This document shows, piece after piece, positions 8,516 through 15,736 of a stretch of DNA of 64,000 nucleotides (position 1 is the stretch's first letter; the number at the start of each line of letters is the position of its first letter). This stretch comes from DTPU01 sp963827855 (GTDB lineage: Bacteria > Planctomycetota > Phycisphaerae > Sedimentisphaerales > Anaerobacaceae). The notes beneath the pieces are model-generated. The model saw only the letters and a program-made list of their open reading frames with translations. It was not told the DNA's origin and did no database searches. The stretch spans positions 3,720,001-3,784,000 of the forward strand of contig CAWHBY010000002.1 of NCBI GenBank assembly GCA_963827855.1, read 5' to 3'. The translations under genes were made by a program, and so were the position numbers.

Positions 8516-9189
8516 CGGCAGAGCCGCTGCAGGTCCTTGAGGGTGATGCGGTCCAGGCGGCCCACGATCTGCTCGGCCATAGCCAGTTGGTCCGCTGAGT
8601 AGGAGTTGGTGACAGCGATGGTGTGCATGCCTGCGGCGACGGCCGCATCGAGGCCCCAGTGCGAGTCCTCGATCACGACGCACTCGGCTGCTCGCACAGG
8701 ACCTGCCGTCTCATTGAGCCTCTTGAGGGTCAGCAGGAAGCCCTCGGGGTCGGGCTTGCCCTTGGCGAGCTGGTCTGCTGAGACGATGATGGGGAAGAAG
8801 GGGGTCAGCTCTGCGCGTTGCAGGGTCACCTGGATCTCGGCAAGCAGTGCGCCTGAGCAGACGGCCATCGGAACCCGGTGTTCTGAGAGCAGGTCCAGGA
8901 AGGGCCGCACGCCCTCGATGATCTGTCCTTCAGTGGCTGCCAGGACTGCGTAGACCTGCTTCTTCTGGGTGACCAGATCAGGCACCTGGCCGTGAGCAAT
9001 GGCCAGCGTGCCTTCATCGATCAGGGTCTTGAAACAGTCCCTGTCAGAGAGGCCCAGGTATTTCTCGTAGTAGTCGTGGTCGCCGAGCTGGACCTTGAAC
9101 CGTTCCAGGATCCGATTGAAGGCCCGAAGGTGCAGGGCCTCGGAGTCCGTGATCACGCCGTCAAAATCGAAGATCACTGCTTTGAGCAT
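8512..9189 (-). CDS. HAD family phosphatase (beta-phosphoglucomutase-like)
   Basis: 225 residues. Motif I 'VIFDFDGVITDS' gives the nucleophilic Asp and the acid/base Asp two residues later; motif II is Ser in 'AVCSGA'; motif III is Lys in 'AKGKPDPEGF'; motif IV 'VVIEDSHWGLDAA' binds Mg. The helical cap after motif I is of the C1 type found in phosphoglycolate phosphatases and beta-phosphoglucomutases. It dephosphorylates or isomerises a small sugar phosphate in the cytoplasm; the substrate is not visible. It is not obviously GmhB. Confidence 0.88.
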   Translation of the reverse strand: MLKAVIFDFDGVITDSEALHLRAFNRILERFKVQLGDHDYYEKYLGLSDRDCFKTLIDEGTLAIAHGQVPDLVTQKKQVYAVLAATEGQIIEGVRPFLDLLSEHRVPMAVCSGALLAEIQVTLQRAELTPFFPIIVSADQLAKGKPDPEGFLLTLKRLNETAGPVRAAECVVIEDSHWGLDAAVAAGMHTIAVTNSYSADQLAMAEQIVGRLDRITLKDLQRLCR

Positions 9190-9200
9190 ATCGCACTGGG

Positions 9201-9256
9201 GTTCTAAGTTCTAGGTTTTATGTTTTTGAGCTACCTAAAACCTAAATCCTAAAACT
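9201..9256. repeat. Heptamer repeat TTCTAGG/TTTTAGG, inverted pair
   Basis: Left arm GTTCTAAGTTCTAGGTTTTA, a short core, then right arm ACCTAAAACCTAAATCCTA and AAAC; the two arms are near-complementary and would form a hairpin. It fills the space between the HAD and acyl-CoA dehydrogenase genes and touches the latter's stop codon. Confidence 0.82.
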
Positions 9257-11068
9257 TCACTCCGTGACTATCGGCCCGACCAGGGACTCGTATTGCTGCA
9301 GCGTGGACTTGTCGCCTGCGCAGACCTGGCTGGTCCTTGCCGCGATCGTGGGGCTGTTTCGCAGGACAAAACGTCTGGCGATCTGGGCCTTGCGCTGCTT
9401 CATGGAGACGGTCTTGCCCTCTGTGGGCTTGCCCGCCTCACCCGACAGCGGCACCTGCAGGTCGACTGCCGCACTCGCCTGGCCACAGAACAGGTACCCC
9501 TGGATCAGCTCAATGGCACTGTCCACAAGGAGGCGGCCGTAGAGGTCCATGTACTCGTTGCCGTTCTCCTTCACAAAGGCGGCCGCCTTGAGCAGGTGCT
9601 GCGTGCCCTGGGCCAGGACGGCCAGCAGATCCGCCACTTCCGGCGCATAGGTCTTCTCTGCCAGCTCTGCCAGGTACTTCTCTGCTGTGCCGCTGCACAC
9701 GCCGCGGACCGCAGCGACCACCTGCAACTGGCTGGTGCCTTCATAGATCGTGGTGATCCTGGCGTCACGGGCGTACCGCTCGCAGGGATAGTCCCGCATG
9801 AAGCCGCTGCCGCCAAGGACCTGGATGGCGTCATAGGTGACCCGGTTGGCCATCTCGGAGCAGAAGTACTTGCTCATGGGCGTCAGCATCTCGGCGGTCC
9901 GCCGCGTCCTGCGGAACCTCTCCTTGAGGTCCTTGGCAGCAGCAGGGTCCTTGGGCGGATCTGCCTGCTGCTTCTCCAGGCTCACCGTGATGTCGACGAC
10001 GCGGCTGGTCTCATACAGCAGGGCCCGGCCTGCCTCGAGTGCGATCTTGTCGTCGATGAGCATATCCCGCACTGCAGGCAGACGTTCGATGGCCACGCCA
10101 AACTGCCGGCGGCTGGCCGCGTAGTCGCGTGCCACCCTGTAGGCCGCCTCGGCAATGCCCAGGGACTGGCCTGCAATCCCGATCCGTGCGCCGTTCATCA
10201 GGCTCATGACGTACGTGACCAGGCCCCGCTGTCGCTCGCCGATCAATTGGCAGGGCGTGTTGTCGAAGAAGATCTCGCACGTCGGAGAGCCGTGGATCCC
10301 CAGCTTGTCCTCCAGCCTGCGGATCCGCACGGTGGGTCCCGGTTCGCAGACGAACAGGCTCAGGCCCAGTCCGCCGCTCCGGTCAGGCTCGCTGCGGGCC
10401 AGGACCAGCAGGACCTCGCCGCAGCCGTTGGTGATGAACCGCTTGACCCCCCGGAGGAACCAGCGACCCTGCTCATCCTGGACCACGTGGGCCGCGGTCT
10501 TGACCGATTGAAGATCGCTGCCTGCATCGGGCTCGGTCAGGACCATCGCGCCCGTGACCTTGCCGGATGAGAAATCGTGGAGGTACTTCTGCTTGATCGG
10601 TTCGTCGGCAAAGGCGTTGATGGTCTCGGCGATCCCCTGCAGGCCGAAGATGTTCATCAGGGAGGCGTCCGCACGGGACAGGATCTCGATGGCCATGGAG
10701 TACACGGTATTCGGGAAGTTCAGCCCGCCGAACCGGTGCGGCAGCGTGAAGCCCATCACCTCGGCCTGGGCCAGCTTCTCGATGTCCTCATGGATGCCCT
10801 TCGCCCGCGTGACAGTCCCGTCCGGATTGAGGGTGTTGCCTTCCCGGTCCACGCCCTCGGCCCGCGGGGCGATAAAATCCCCGCAGAGCTGACCCATGCT
10901 GGTCAGGACCATCTCGTAGTTGCGGATCGCCTCGGCTGCGTCCGCGGGCGCCACGTCAAAGTCCCGGCTGAACCGGAAGTTCTCTTCACAGAGGCTGGCC
11001 AGGGCTCCCAGGTCGATGTGCCTGAAGAGGAATCGAATATCGTCATTGTCCGTATAGAAGTTCGCCAT
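9257..11068 (-). CDS. Acyl-CoA dehydrogenase family flavoprotein
   Basis: 603 residues, longer than the ~380 of classical members because of N- and C-terminal extensions, as in the DcaA/FadE-like long class. Seen: substrate and FAD-binding signature 'VTGAMVLTEPDAGSDLQ', 'FITNG', 'DKLGIHGSPTCEIFFD', and near the C-terminus 'IQVLGGSGFMRDYPCERYARDARITTIYEGTSQ'-type sequence (split here: 'VLGGSGFMRDYPCERYARD', 'TTIYEGTSQ') with the usual catalytic Glu. It oxidises an acyl-CoA to enoyl-CoA and passes electrons to ETF, whose two subunits are encoded just upstream on the same strand. The start is preceded by heptamer repeats rather than a Shine-Dalgarno sequence. Confidence 0.93.
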   Translation of the reverse strand: MANFYTDNDDIRFLFRHIDLGALASLCEENFRFSRDFDVAPADAAEAIRNYEMVLTSMGQLCGDFIAPRAEGVDREGNTLNPDGTVTRAKGIHEDIEKLAQAEVMGFTLPHRFGGLNFPNTVYSMAIEILSRADASLMNIFGLQGIAETINAFADEPIKQKYLHDFSSGKVTGAMVLTEPDAGSDLQSVKTAAHVVQDEQGRWFLRGVKRFITNGCGEVLLVLARSEPDRSGGLGLSLFVCEPGPTVRIRRLEDKLGIHGSPTCEIFFDNTPCQLIGERQRGLVTYVMSLMNGARIGIAGQSLGIAEAAYRVARDYAASRRQFGVAIERLPAVRDMLIDDKIALEAGRALLYETSRVVDITVSLEKQQADPPKDPAAAKDLKERFRRTRRTAEMLTPMSKYFCSEMANRVTYDAIQVLGGSGFMRDYPCERYARDARITTIYEGTSQLQVVAAVRGVCSGTAEKYLAELAEKTYAPEVADLLAVLAQGTQHLLKAAAFVKENGNEYMDLYGRLLVDSAIELIQGYLFCGQASAAVDLQVPLSGEAGKPTEGKTVSMKQRKAQIARRFVLRNSPTIAARTSQVCAGDKSTLQQYESLVGPIVTE

Positions 11069-11078
11069 AGTCTACCCA

Positions 11079-11168
11079 AATCAAAAGTCAAAAATCAAAA
11101 ATCAAAACTGAGGAAGCCAGGGCCCGTGGCCCTGCCGCACTTTTGATTTCTGCATTTTGATGTTTGCA
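11079..11168. repeat. Heptamer repeat TCAAAAA around a GC hairpin
   Basis: Left arm: TCAAAAG, TCAAAAA, TCAAAAA, TCAAAAC. Core: a perfect hairpin CAGGGCC-CGT-GGCCCTG at 11118-11134. Right arm: TTTTGATTTCTGCATTTTGA, the inverted and more degenerate form. It occupies nearly the whole space between the acyl-CoA dehydrogenase and etfA genes. Confidence 0.85.
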
Positions 11169-12206
11169 TTATTTCTTGAGGGCCTTCTCTCTAAGGGCCT
11201 TGATCACCCGAGGAACCACGTCATTGAGATCGCCCACGATCTTGTAGTGCGCCACGCCGAAGATGGGGGCATCCGGGTCCTTGTTGATGGCGATGATCTT
11301 CTGGCTTTGATCCATGCCGGCCCGGTGCTGGATCGCGCCGCTGATCCCCACGGCGATATAGAGGTTGGGTCGCACCGTGGTTCCGGTCTGGCCCACCTGA
11401 TGGTCGTGGTCGATGAACCCGAGATCGACGGCTGCGCGGGTGCCTGCGGGCGCTGCACCTAGGCAATTCGCCAGGTCCCAGACGAGCTTGAAGTTCTCGC
11501 GGCTTCCCACGCCCGCGCCTCCGGCCACGATCACCCTCGCGGCCTTGAGGTTGACCTTGCGGGGCTGTGCATGTTCCTCCAGGATCTGCAGGGGAAGGTC
11601 CTCAGGCCCCAGGGTCACTTTCTCCTCGATGACCTGGCCCTTGCGCCGGGCATTGGGAGTCGGCATCAGCATCACGCCCTCCCGGACGGTCGCCATCTGG
11701 GGCCAGCGGTCATAGTTGATGATGGTCGCGATGATGTTGCCGCCGAAGGCCGGCCGGATCTGGAACAGCAGGTTCTTGTGGACCTGGTCCTCGCCTGCAG
11801 GCTGGTGATCGCCGATCTGCAGGTCCGTGCAGTCCGCCGTGAGCCCCGCCTTCATGGCGCTGGCAATCCGGGGGGCCAGGTCCCGTCCCGTGGCCGTGGC
11901 GCCGTAGAGGATGATCTGCGGCTCATGGCGGCCGATCAGGTCACAGAACACCTTGGCATAGGGGGTGGCCTGGTAGTCCCGGAGCACGGCGTGCTGGGCC
12001 AGGATCACCTTGTCTGCGCCATGGCTGATCAGCACCTTGGACAGATCTCCGACGCCGTCACCGAGCAGCACGGCCGCCACCTTGACCTTCAGCGTGTCGG
12101 CCAGGCTCCGGGCCCTGCCCATCAGTTCCAGGGGGGTATCTTCAATGCGGCCGTGGTGTTGCTCGGCAAACACCCACACGTCGCCTTTGCGATTCACCTT
12201 GATCAT
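11169..12206 (-). CDS. etfA: Electron transfer flavoprotein, alpha subunit
   Basis: 345 residues. The C-terminal FAD domain is clear: 'GGAGVGSRENFKL', 'AAVDLGFIDHDHQVGQTG', 'VRPNLYIAVGISGAIQH', 'IIAINKDPDAPIFGVAHY'. The N-terminal half is the usual ETF alpha/beta Rossmann-like domain. With EtfB it carries electrons from acyl-CoA dehydrogenases to the quinone pool. It lies 42 bases downstream of etfB and upstream of an acyl-CoA dehydrogenase, a coherent fatty- or branched-acid oxidation operon on the minus strand. The repeat block at 11079-11168 starts right after its stop. Confidence 0.95.
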   Translation of the reverse strand: MIKVNRKGDVWVFAEQHHGRIEDTPLELMGRARSLADTLKVKVAAVLLGDGVGDLSKVLISHGADKVILAQHAVLRDYQATPYAKVFCDLIGRHEPQIILYGATATGRDLAPRIASAMKAGLTADCTDLQIGDHQPAGEDQVHKNLLFQIRPAFGGNIIATIINYDRWPQMATVREGVMLMPTPNARRKGQVIEEKVTLGPEDLPLQILEEHAQPRKVNLKAARVIVAGGAGVGSRENFKLVWDLANCLGAAPAGTRAAVDLGFIDHDHQVGQTGTTVRPNLYIAVGISGAIQHRAGMDQSQKIIAINKDPDAPIFGVAHYKIVGDLNDVVPRVIKALREKALKK

Positions 12207-12248
12207 CAGCGGTCTTCCATTCTCCGTTGGTTGAGTCTTGTTTCCACG

Positions 12249-13160
12249 TCAGGCGATGATCTTGTCTTCGATCAGCTCGCCGATCATCTGGCCCAGTCCC
12301 TCGTCCGTGGGCTCGATGACCTTGCTCTCCTTCGCGGCCAGCACCACGCTCTGAATGCGATGGACCTTGGTCGGCGAGCCGCTACGGCCGCACCAGGCCA
12401 GGTCCGCGCCCAGGCCGGCCAGGTCCCACTGCTCGATGAGGGAGCCTCGTTGCTCCAAGGCCCGGACCTCTTCGTCCACGCGATTGCGGATCTGGCCTTC
12501 GTCGAGCCCTGCGCAGCCCGCCTTGATCAGCTTCTCGATCTCGACGGGCGCCTTGGCATTCTTGTGCTTCATCATTCGCTTGGCTGCAGGAACCCTGGGA
12601 TCATTGGCCGATTCGACCACGGTCAAGAGCACGGGCAGCGGCGCCCGGACCACCTGCCAGCCGCTGCCGATGTTGCGACGGACCGTCAGGGACTTGGAGT
12701 CCAGCTCCACCAGCTTCTCCACGTAGGTCACCTGCGGCAGCCCCAGCTTCTCGGCGAGCTGAGGACCCACCTGGGCCGTGTCTCCGTCGATCGCCTGGCG
12801 TCCGCAAAGGACGATGTCCGCCTTCACCTTGCGAACCGCGCAACTGAGAATATAGCTGGTGGCCAGCGTGTCGCTGGCAGCGGCCTTGGCGTCGGTGATC
12901 AGGATCGCTCGATCCGCGCCGCGGAAGAGGGCCTCCCGAAGGGTGTTGGCGGCTGCCGGCAGTCCCATCGTGATGGCTGTGACGGTCCCGCCGAACCGAT
13001 CCTTGATGTGCAGCGCCAGCTCCAGGGCGTTAAGATCCTCCGGATTGAAGACGGCCGGCAAGGCCGCCCGGTTGACCGTGCCATCGTCATTCATCACCTT
13101 GCCGGTGATCCTCTTTGTGTCAGGGACCTGCTTGACCAGAACTACACAATCGGTGCCCAC
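12249..13160 (-). CDS. etfB: Electron transfer flavoprotein, beta subunit
   Basis: Begins 'GTDCVVLVKQVPDTKRITGK', the standard ETF-beta N-terminus, and contains 'ALELALHIKD', 'AITMG', 'ILCGRQAIDGDTAQVGP'-type AMP-binding sequence and 'VTYVEKL'. At 303 residues it is longer than most EtfB (about 260), with an extended C-terminus. I chose the GTG at 13160 because a near-perfect Shine-Dalgarno (AAGGAGA) sits six bases upstream; the frame is open to 13244, but those residues do not match the family. It is the first gene of the etfB-etfA-acyl-CoA dehydrogenase operon. Confidence 0.94.
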   Translation of the reverse strand: MGTDCVVLVKQVPDTKRITGKVMNDDGTVNRAALPAVFNPEDLNALELALHIKDRFGGTVTAITMGLPAAANTLREALFRGADRAILITDAKAAASDTLATSYILSCAVRKVKADIVLCGRQAIDGDTAQVGPQLAEKLGLPQVTYVEKLVELDSKSLTVRRNIGSGWQVVRAPLPVLLTVVESANDPRVPAAKRMMKHKNAKAPVEIEKLIKAGCAGLDEGQIRNRVDEEVRALEQRGSLIEQWDLAGLGADLAWCGRSGSPTKVHRIQSVVLAAKESKVIEPTDEGLGQMIGELIEDKIIA

Positions 13161-13166
13161 CCGGTG

Positions 13167-13173
13167 TCTCCTT
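13167..13173 (-). promoter_or_regulatory. Shine-Dalgarno site of etfB
   Basis: AAGGAGA on the minus strand, six bases before the GTG at 13160. It decides the start of etfB and shows that this organism does use the canonical anti-Shine-Dalgarno pairing. Confidence 0.8.
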
Positions 13174-13339
13174 ATTCTCGTTTCTGATGGCCGCATAGGG
13201 GCCGTCCGAACCACCCCTCGACCCGTGGACTGCAGATTCGCCACGATCGTCAGCTTGGATGGAGTTCAAGGCGAGCCACCAGTTTAGCTGTCTTCACGGC
13301 GAGGTCAACGGAAAAACGGAGGACTTCAGACCTGCCGTC

Positions 13340-13993
13340 GCGAGGGTCCCGCCGGGGCCGGCTGCAGGGACCCTCCGCACCCGGCGTCAAATACCATACC
13401 GACCGGGTCCAGATCATGGAAGGCGCCGTGGGGGGGACCCGGACGTCGCCTTTCTCGTGAATTGCGGCATCGGCATGGGGCGAAGTGAACATCTTTTCCG
13501 CAGTTTTCTTCACGGCGTCGGACTGTCGGAGTCCCGTGTTATAGGGGTTAAGCAGCGAAGACTGTCACGGCCGCGGCAAGGGGGACAGGACCACCGCATG
13601 GAGACATGGCCCGTCGGCGAGGAAGGCTGCGGCAGGGGTAGACGCCTGCCAGGGCTTCCCGGGTTCAAGTCCTCACTGCAGGGCGTGGAGGCCCGCGATA
13701 GAACCACTCAAGAATTCACGAGGGGATCGTCGATAGGGGAATTAGCACGGAATGGGGTGGCTCTAAAACAAGACCTATACGGCCAGCTTAGCTCAAACCT
13801 GGGTATCTTTCACCGAGACGTTAGTGTGAGGGCGCATGCCGGATATCTCGGGCAAGGCTAGGGGGAAAAGGAAAGAGCTACCGACCTTTTCGGCGGCCCC
13901 TGTGACGGTCCTGGGCAAGGATTTCAAAAACATCTAGGCTAATTGCCCTTAAAGGATTCGCTTGACCCGACCCGTCCACCAGGGGCCTTTTTT
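13340..13993 (+). ncRNA. Candidate large structured RNA, family unknown
   Basis: There is no credible gene between the etfB start and mutY (about 0.9 kb). The plus strand carries many nested complementarities: GGGTCCC/GGGACCC (13347-13376), GAAGGCG/CGCCTTTC (about 13418-13456), GGCAGG/CCTGCC around 13633-13652, GGGCAA/TTGCCC inside the last domain, and a closing GGCCCCTG/CAGGGGCC helix followed by six T's (13895-13993). A single open frame (13259-13861) encodes Gly/Arg-rich sequence with no protein character. I looked for signatures of tmRNA (tRNA-like ends, a tag ending in LAA), RNase P, SRP and 6S RNA and group I introns and did not find them. Strand and 3' end are inferred from the terminator; the 5' end is a guess. 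Confidence 0.4.
13895..13993 (+). terminator. Terminator-like long helix with T tract
   Basis: GGCCCCTG (13895-13902) pairs perfectly with CAGGGGCC (13980-13987), continued after a small internal loop by GACGG/CCGTC, and TTTTTT follows at once. The loop is about 75 bases and has its own GGGCAA/TTGCCC stem. It resembles the terminal helix of a structured RNA merged with an intrinsic terminator. The next plus-strand gene, mutY, starts 85 bases later. Confidence 0.55.
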
Positions 13994-14077
13994 GTTTCTT
14001 CTCTCATCAGGTCATGCACCGCCCCTCCCTGTTGCAGTCGTTGACACCGTGGCCCGGCCTTGTTACGGTGCCTCCTG

Positions 14078-15163
14078 ATGCAACGGAGCCCATCCTTTGG
14101 TCTGATCAGAAGTCGATTGCTCGCCTGGTTTGAGCAAAACGCCCGCAATCTGCCGTGGCGGCAGACCCTCGATCCGTACGCGATATGGATCTCCGAGATC
14201 ATGCTGCAACAGACCCAGGCCGAGACCGTCAAGGCCTATTACACTCGTTTCCTCAATCGGCTGCCCACTGTGCAGCATCTGGCCCGAGCCCGGCTTCACA
14301 CCGTTCTCAAACTCTGGGAAGGCCTGGGCTACTATGCCCGTGCCCGCCACCTTCACGAGGCGGCACGGGTCGTCGCGAGCGACCATGGTGGGGCCTTTCC
14401 ACGGACCCGGGAGGGCCTGATGTCCCTGCCCGGCATCGGACGCTATACAGCCGGGGCCATCGCCAGCATCGCCTTTGGGCAGGCAGAGCCCGTGTTGGAC
14501 GGCAACGTCACGCGGGTCCTGTGCCGGGTCTTCGCCGTGCGAACCGATCCACGTAAGGCTGACACGCGAGACGGACTCTGGTCCTGGGCGGCTACGCTGG
14601 CCGCCTCAGGCCGGCCGGGAGACGTCAACCAAGGCCTCATGGAATTGGGCGCCATCGTCTGCGTGCCCCGCCATCCCCGGTGCAGCGATTGTCCGTTGCT
14701 GGGTCTGTGCCAGGCCCACCGACAGGGGATCCAGGACAGCCTCCCCGTGAAGTCGCGACGGCCGGCCGTTCCTCACTACACAGTGGCGATCGGCGTGATC
14801 TTCAAAGGGCCCCACGTCCTGATCGACCGGCGGAGGCCGAGCGGGCTGCTCGGCGGATTGTGGGAGTTTCCGGGTGGCAAACGCACAGGCCGTGAGACGC
14901 TGGCTGCGACGCTCCACAGAGAGGTCCGCGAGGAGCTGGGGATCCGCATCCAGGTGGGCCGTCCTTTCATGCGAGTGGACCACGCGTACACGCACTTCCG
15001 CGTCAGACTTCACGTGTTCATCTGCCGCTATGCCGGTGGACAACCCCGGTGCAGGGCCTGCACGGCCTTTCGGTGGGTCCTGCCCCAGAAGCTGCGACGC
15101 TATCCCTTTCCTGCAGCCAACCAGAAGATCATCGCCGCGCTGGTCTCGCTTCTTCAGCCGTAG
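14078..15163 (+). CDS. mutY: Adenine DNA glycosylase MutY
   Basis: Removes adenine mispaired with 8-oxoguanine. The 361-residue product has the full layout: helix-hairpin-helix and catalytic region 'LPGIGRYTAGAIASIAFG' with Asp in 'VLDGNVTRV', the Glu of 'SEIMLQQTQ', a 4Fe-4S cluster motif C-x6-C-x2-C-x5-C ('CVPRHPRCSDCPLLGLC'), and a C-terminal NUDIX-like domain with 'GGKRTGRETLAATLHREV' and 'REELGI' that senses 8-oxoG. The start at 14078 ('MQRSPSFG') is preferred to 14060. The end overlaps the convergent zinc-ribbon gene by ten bases. Confidence 0.96.
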   Translation: MQRSPSFGLIRSRLLAWFEQNARNLPWRQTLDPYAIWISEIMLQQTQAETVKAYYTRFLNRLPTVQHLARARLHTVLKLWEGLGYYARARHLHEAARVVASDHGGAFPRTREGLMSLPGIGRYTAGAIASIAFGQAEPVLDGNVTRVLCRVFAVRTDPRKADTRDGLWSWAATLAASGRPGDVNQGLMELGAIVCVPRHPRCSDCPLLGLCQAHRQGIQDSLPVKSRRPAVPHYTVAIGVIFKGPHVLIDRRRPSGLLGGLWEFPGGKRTGRETLAATLHREVREELGIRIQVGRPFMRVDHAYTHFRVRLHVFICRYAGGQPRCRACTAFRWVLPQKLRRYPFPAANQKIIAALVSLLQP

Positions 15164-15354
15164 GTCTTGCCCTCCTCGTCGACGAACAGGGGCCCTTTGG
15201 CCTCATCAATGATCCTTGCCGCCTTGGGTACGTCTGTCAGCGCAGGGACCTTGAAGAGCCGGCCGCAGCGGGGACAGCAAACCCGCCGGTCGGCGGAGGC
15301 GCCATCCAGCATCCACGTCGAATCACACCTGGGACATCGGGCAATGATCTGCAT
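15154..15354 (-). CDS. Small zinc-ribbon protein (MJ0042-like)
   Basis: 66 residues with two Cys-x2-Cys knuckles, 'CPRCDSTWML' and 'CCPRCGRLFKVP', spaced as in the MJ0042-type zinc ribbon found at the N-terminus of many planctomycete and deltaproteobacterial proteins. Here the ribbon is almost the whole protein. Its role is unknown; such ribbons usually bind nucleic acid or another protein. It is convergent with mutY, overlapping it by ten bases. Confidence 0.7.
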   Translation of the reverse strand: MQIIARCPRCDSTWMLDGASADRRVCCPRCGRLFKVPALTDVPKAARIIDEAKGPLFVDEEGKTYG

Positions 15355-15736
15355 CTAGGGTCTCTGTATGGGTGGAAACACCGCAGGATATTCTACACCC
15401 TCGCCCTGCAACAACAAGGCCGTCTCATAGTGCCTGCGCTGCGATCCGGCGGGGGACTGCACCCCAAGAGGCAGGCAGATCGCATGTTGACAGGCTGCCG
15501 TGCCGGGTTGATTAGGGGGGGCAAGTTTGGTAAAATGGACTCTAGGCTCTATCTGAGGGCTGGATCTGGCTTCGAGCGGCCTTCTTCCGATCTGGACTGC
15601 GTCCGGCTGCATCGACGACAAGGTCCTACAGTAGGGGCATCTGTTTTTGGGGATTCTCATCGAGAGGATCGCGCCTGGAGGGTGCGTTTGCGCGTCTGGC
15701 CCCGTGAAGGCCGGCGGCCTTTTCAGTGGACCGGTG
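15355..15736. other. Gene-free stretch before the beta-helix protein
   Basis: About 380 bases between the divergent zinc-ribbon gene and the signal peptide of the beta-helix protein. I see no convincing gene, RNA or repeat here; it should hold the promoters of both flanking genes, but I could not pick a clear -35/-10 pair. Confidence 0.5.

Noticed and set aside
13630..13700. GGGTTCAAGTCC, resembling the T-arm of a tRNA or tmRNA
   Set aside because: The bases after the loop do not pair with those before it, and no acceptor stem, anticodon or tag peptide could be placed.
13759..13769. GGCTCTAAAAC, whose reverse complement resembles part of a type II CRISPR repeat
   Set aside because: A single 11-base match, no second copy, no spacers and no cas genes; chance.
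13259..13861. A 200-residue open frame on the plus strand between etfB and mutY
   Set aside because: Gly/Arg-rich sequence without protein-like pattern; the region shows helices and a terminator instead.
15580..15600. CTTCCGATCT, part of a sequencing adapter
   Set aside because: Only ten bases match and the flanks are ordinary; most likely coincidence.
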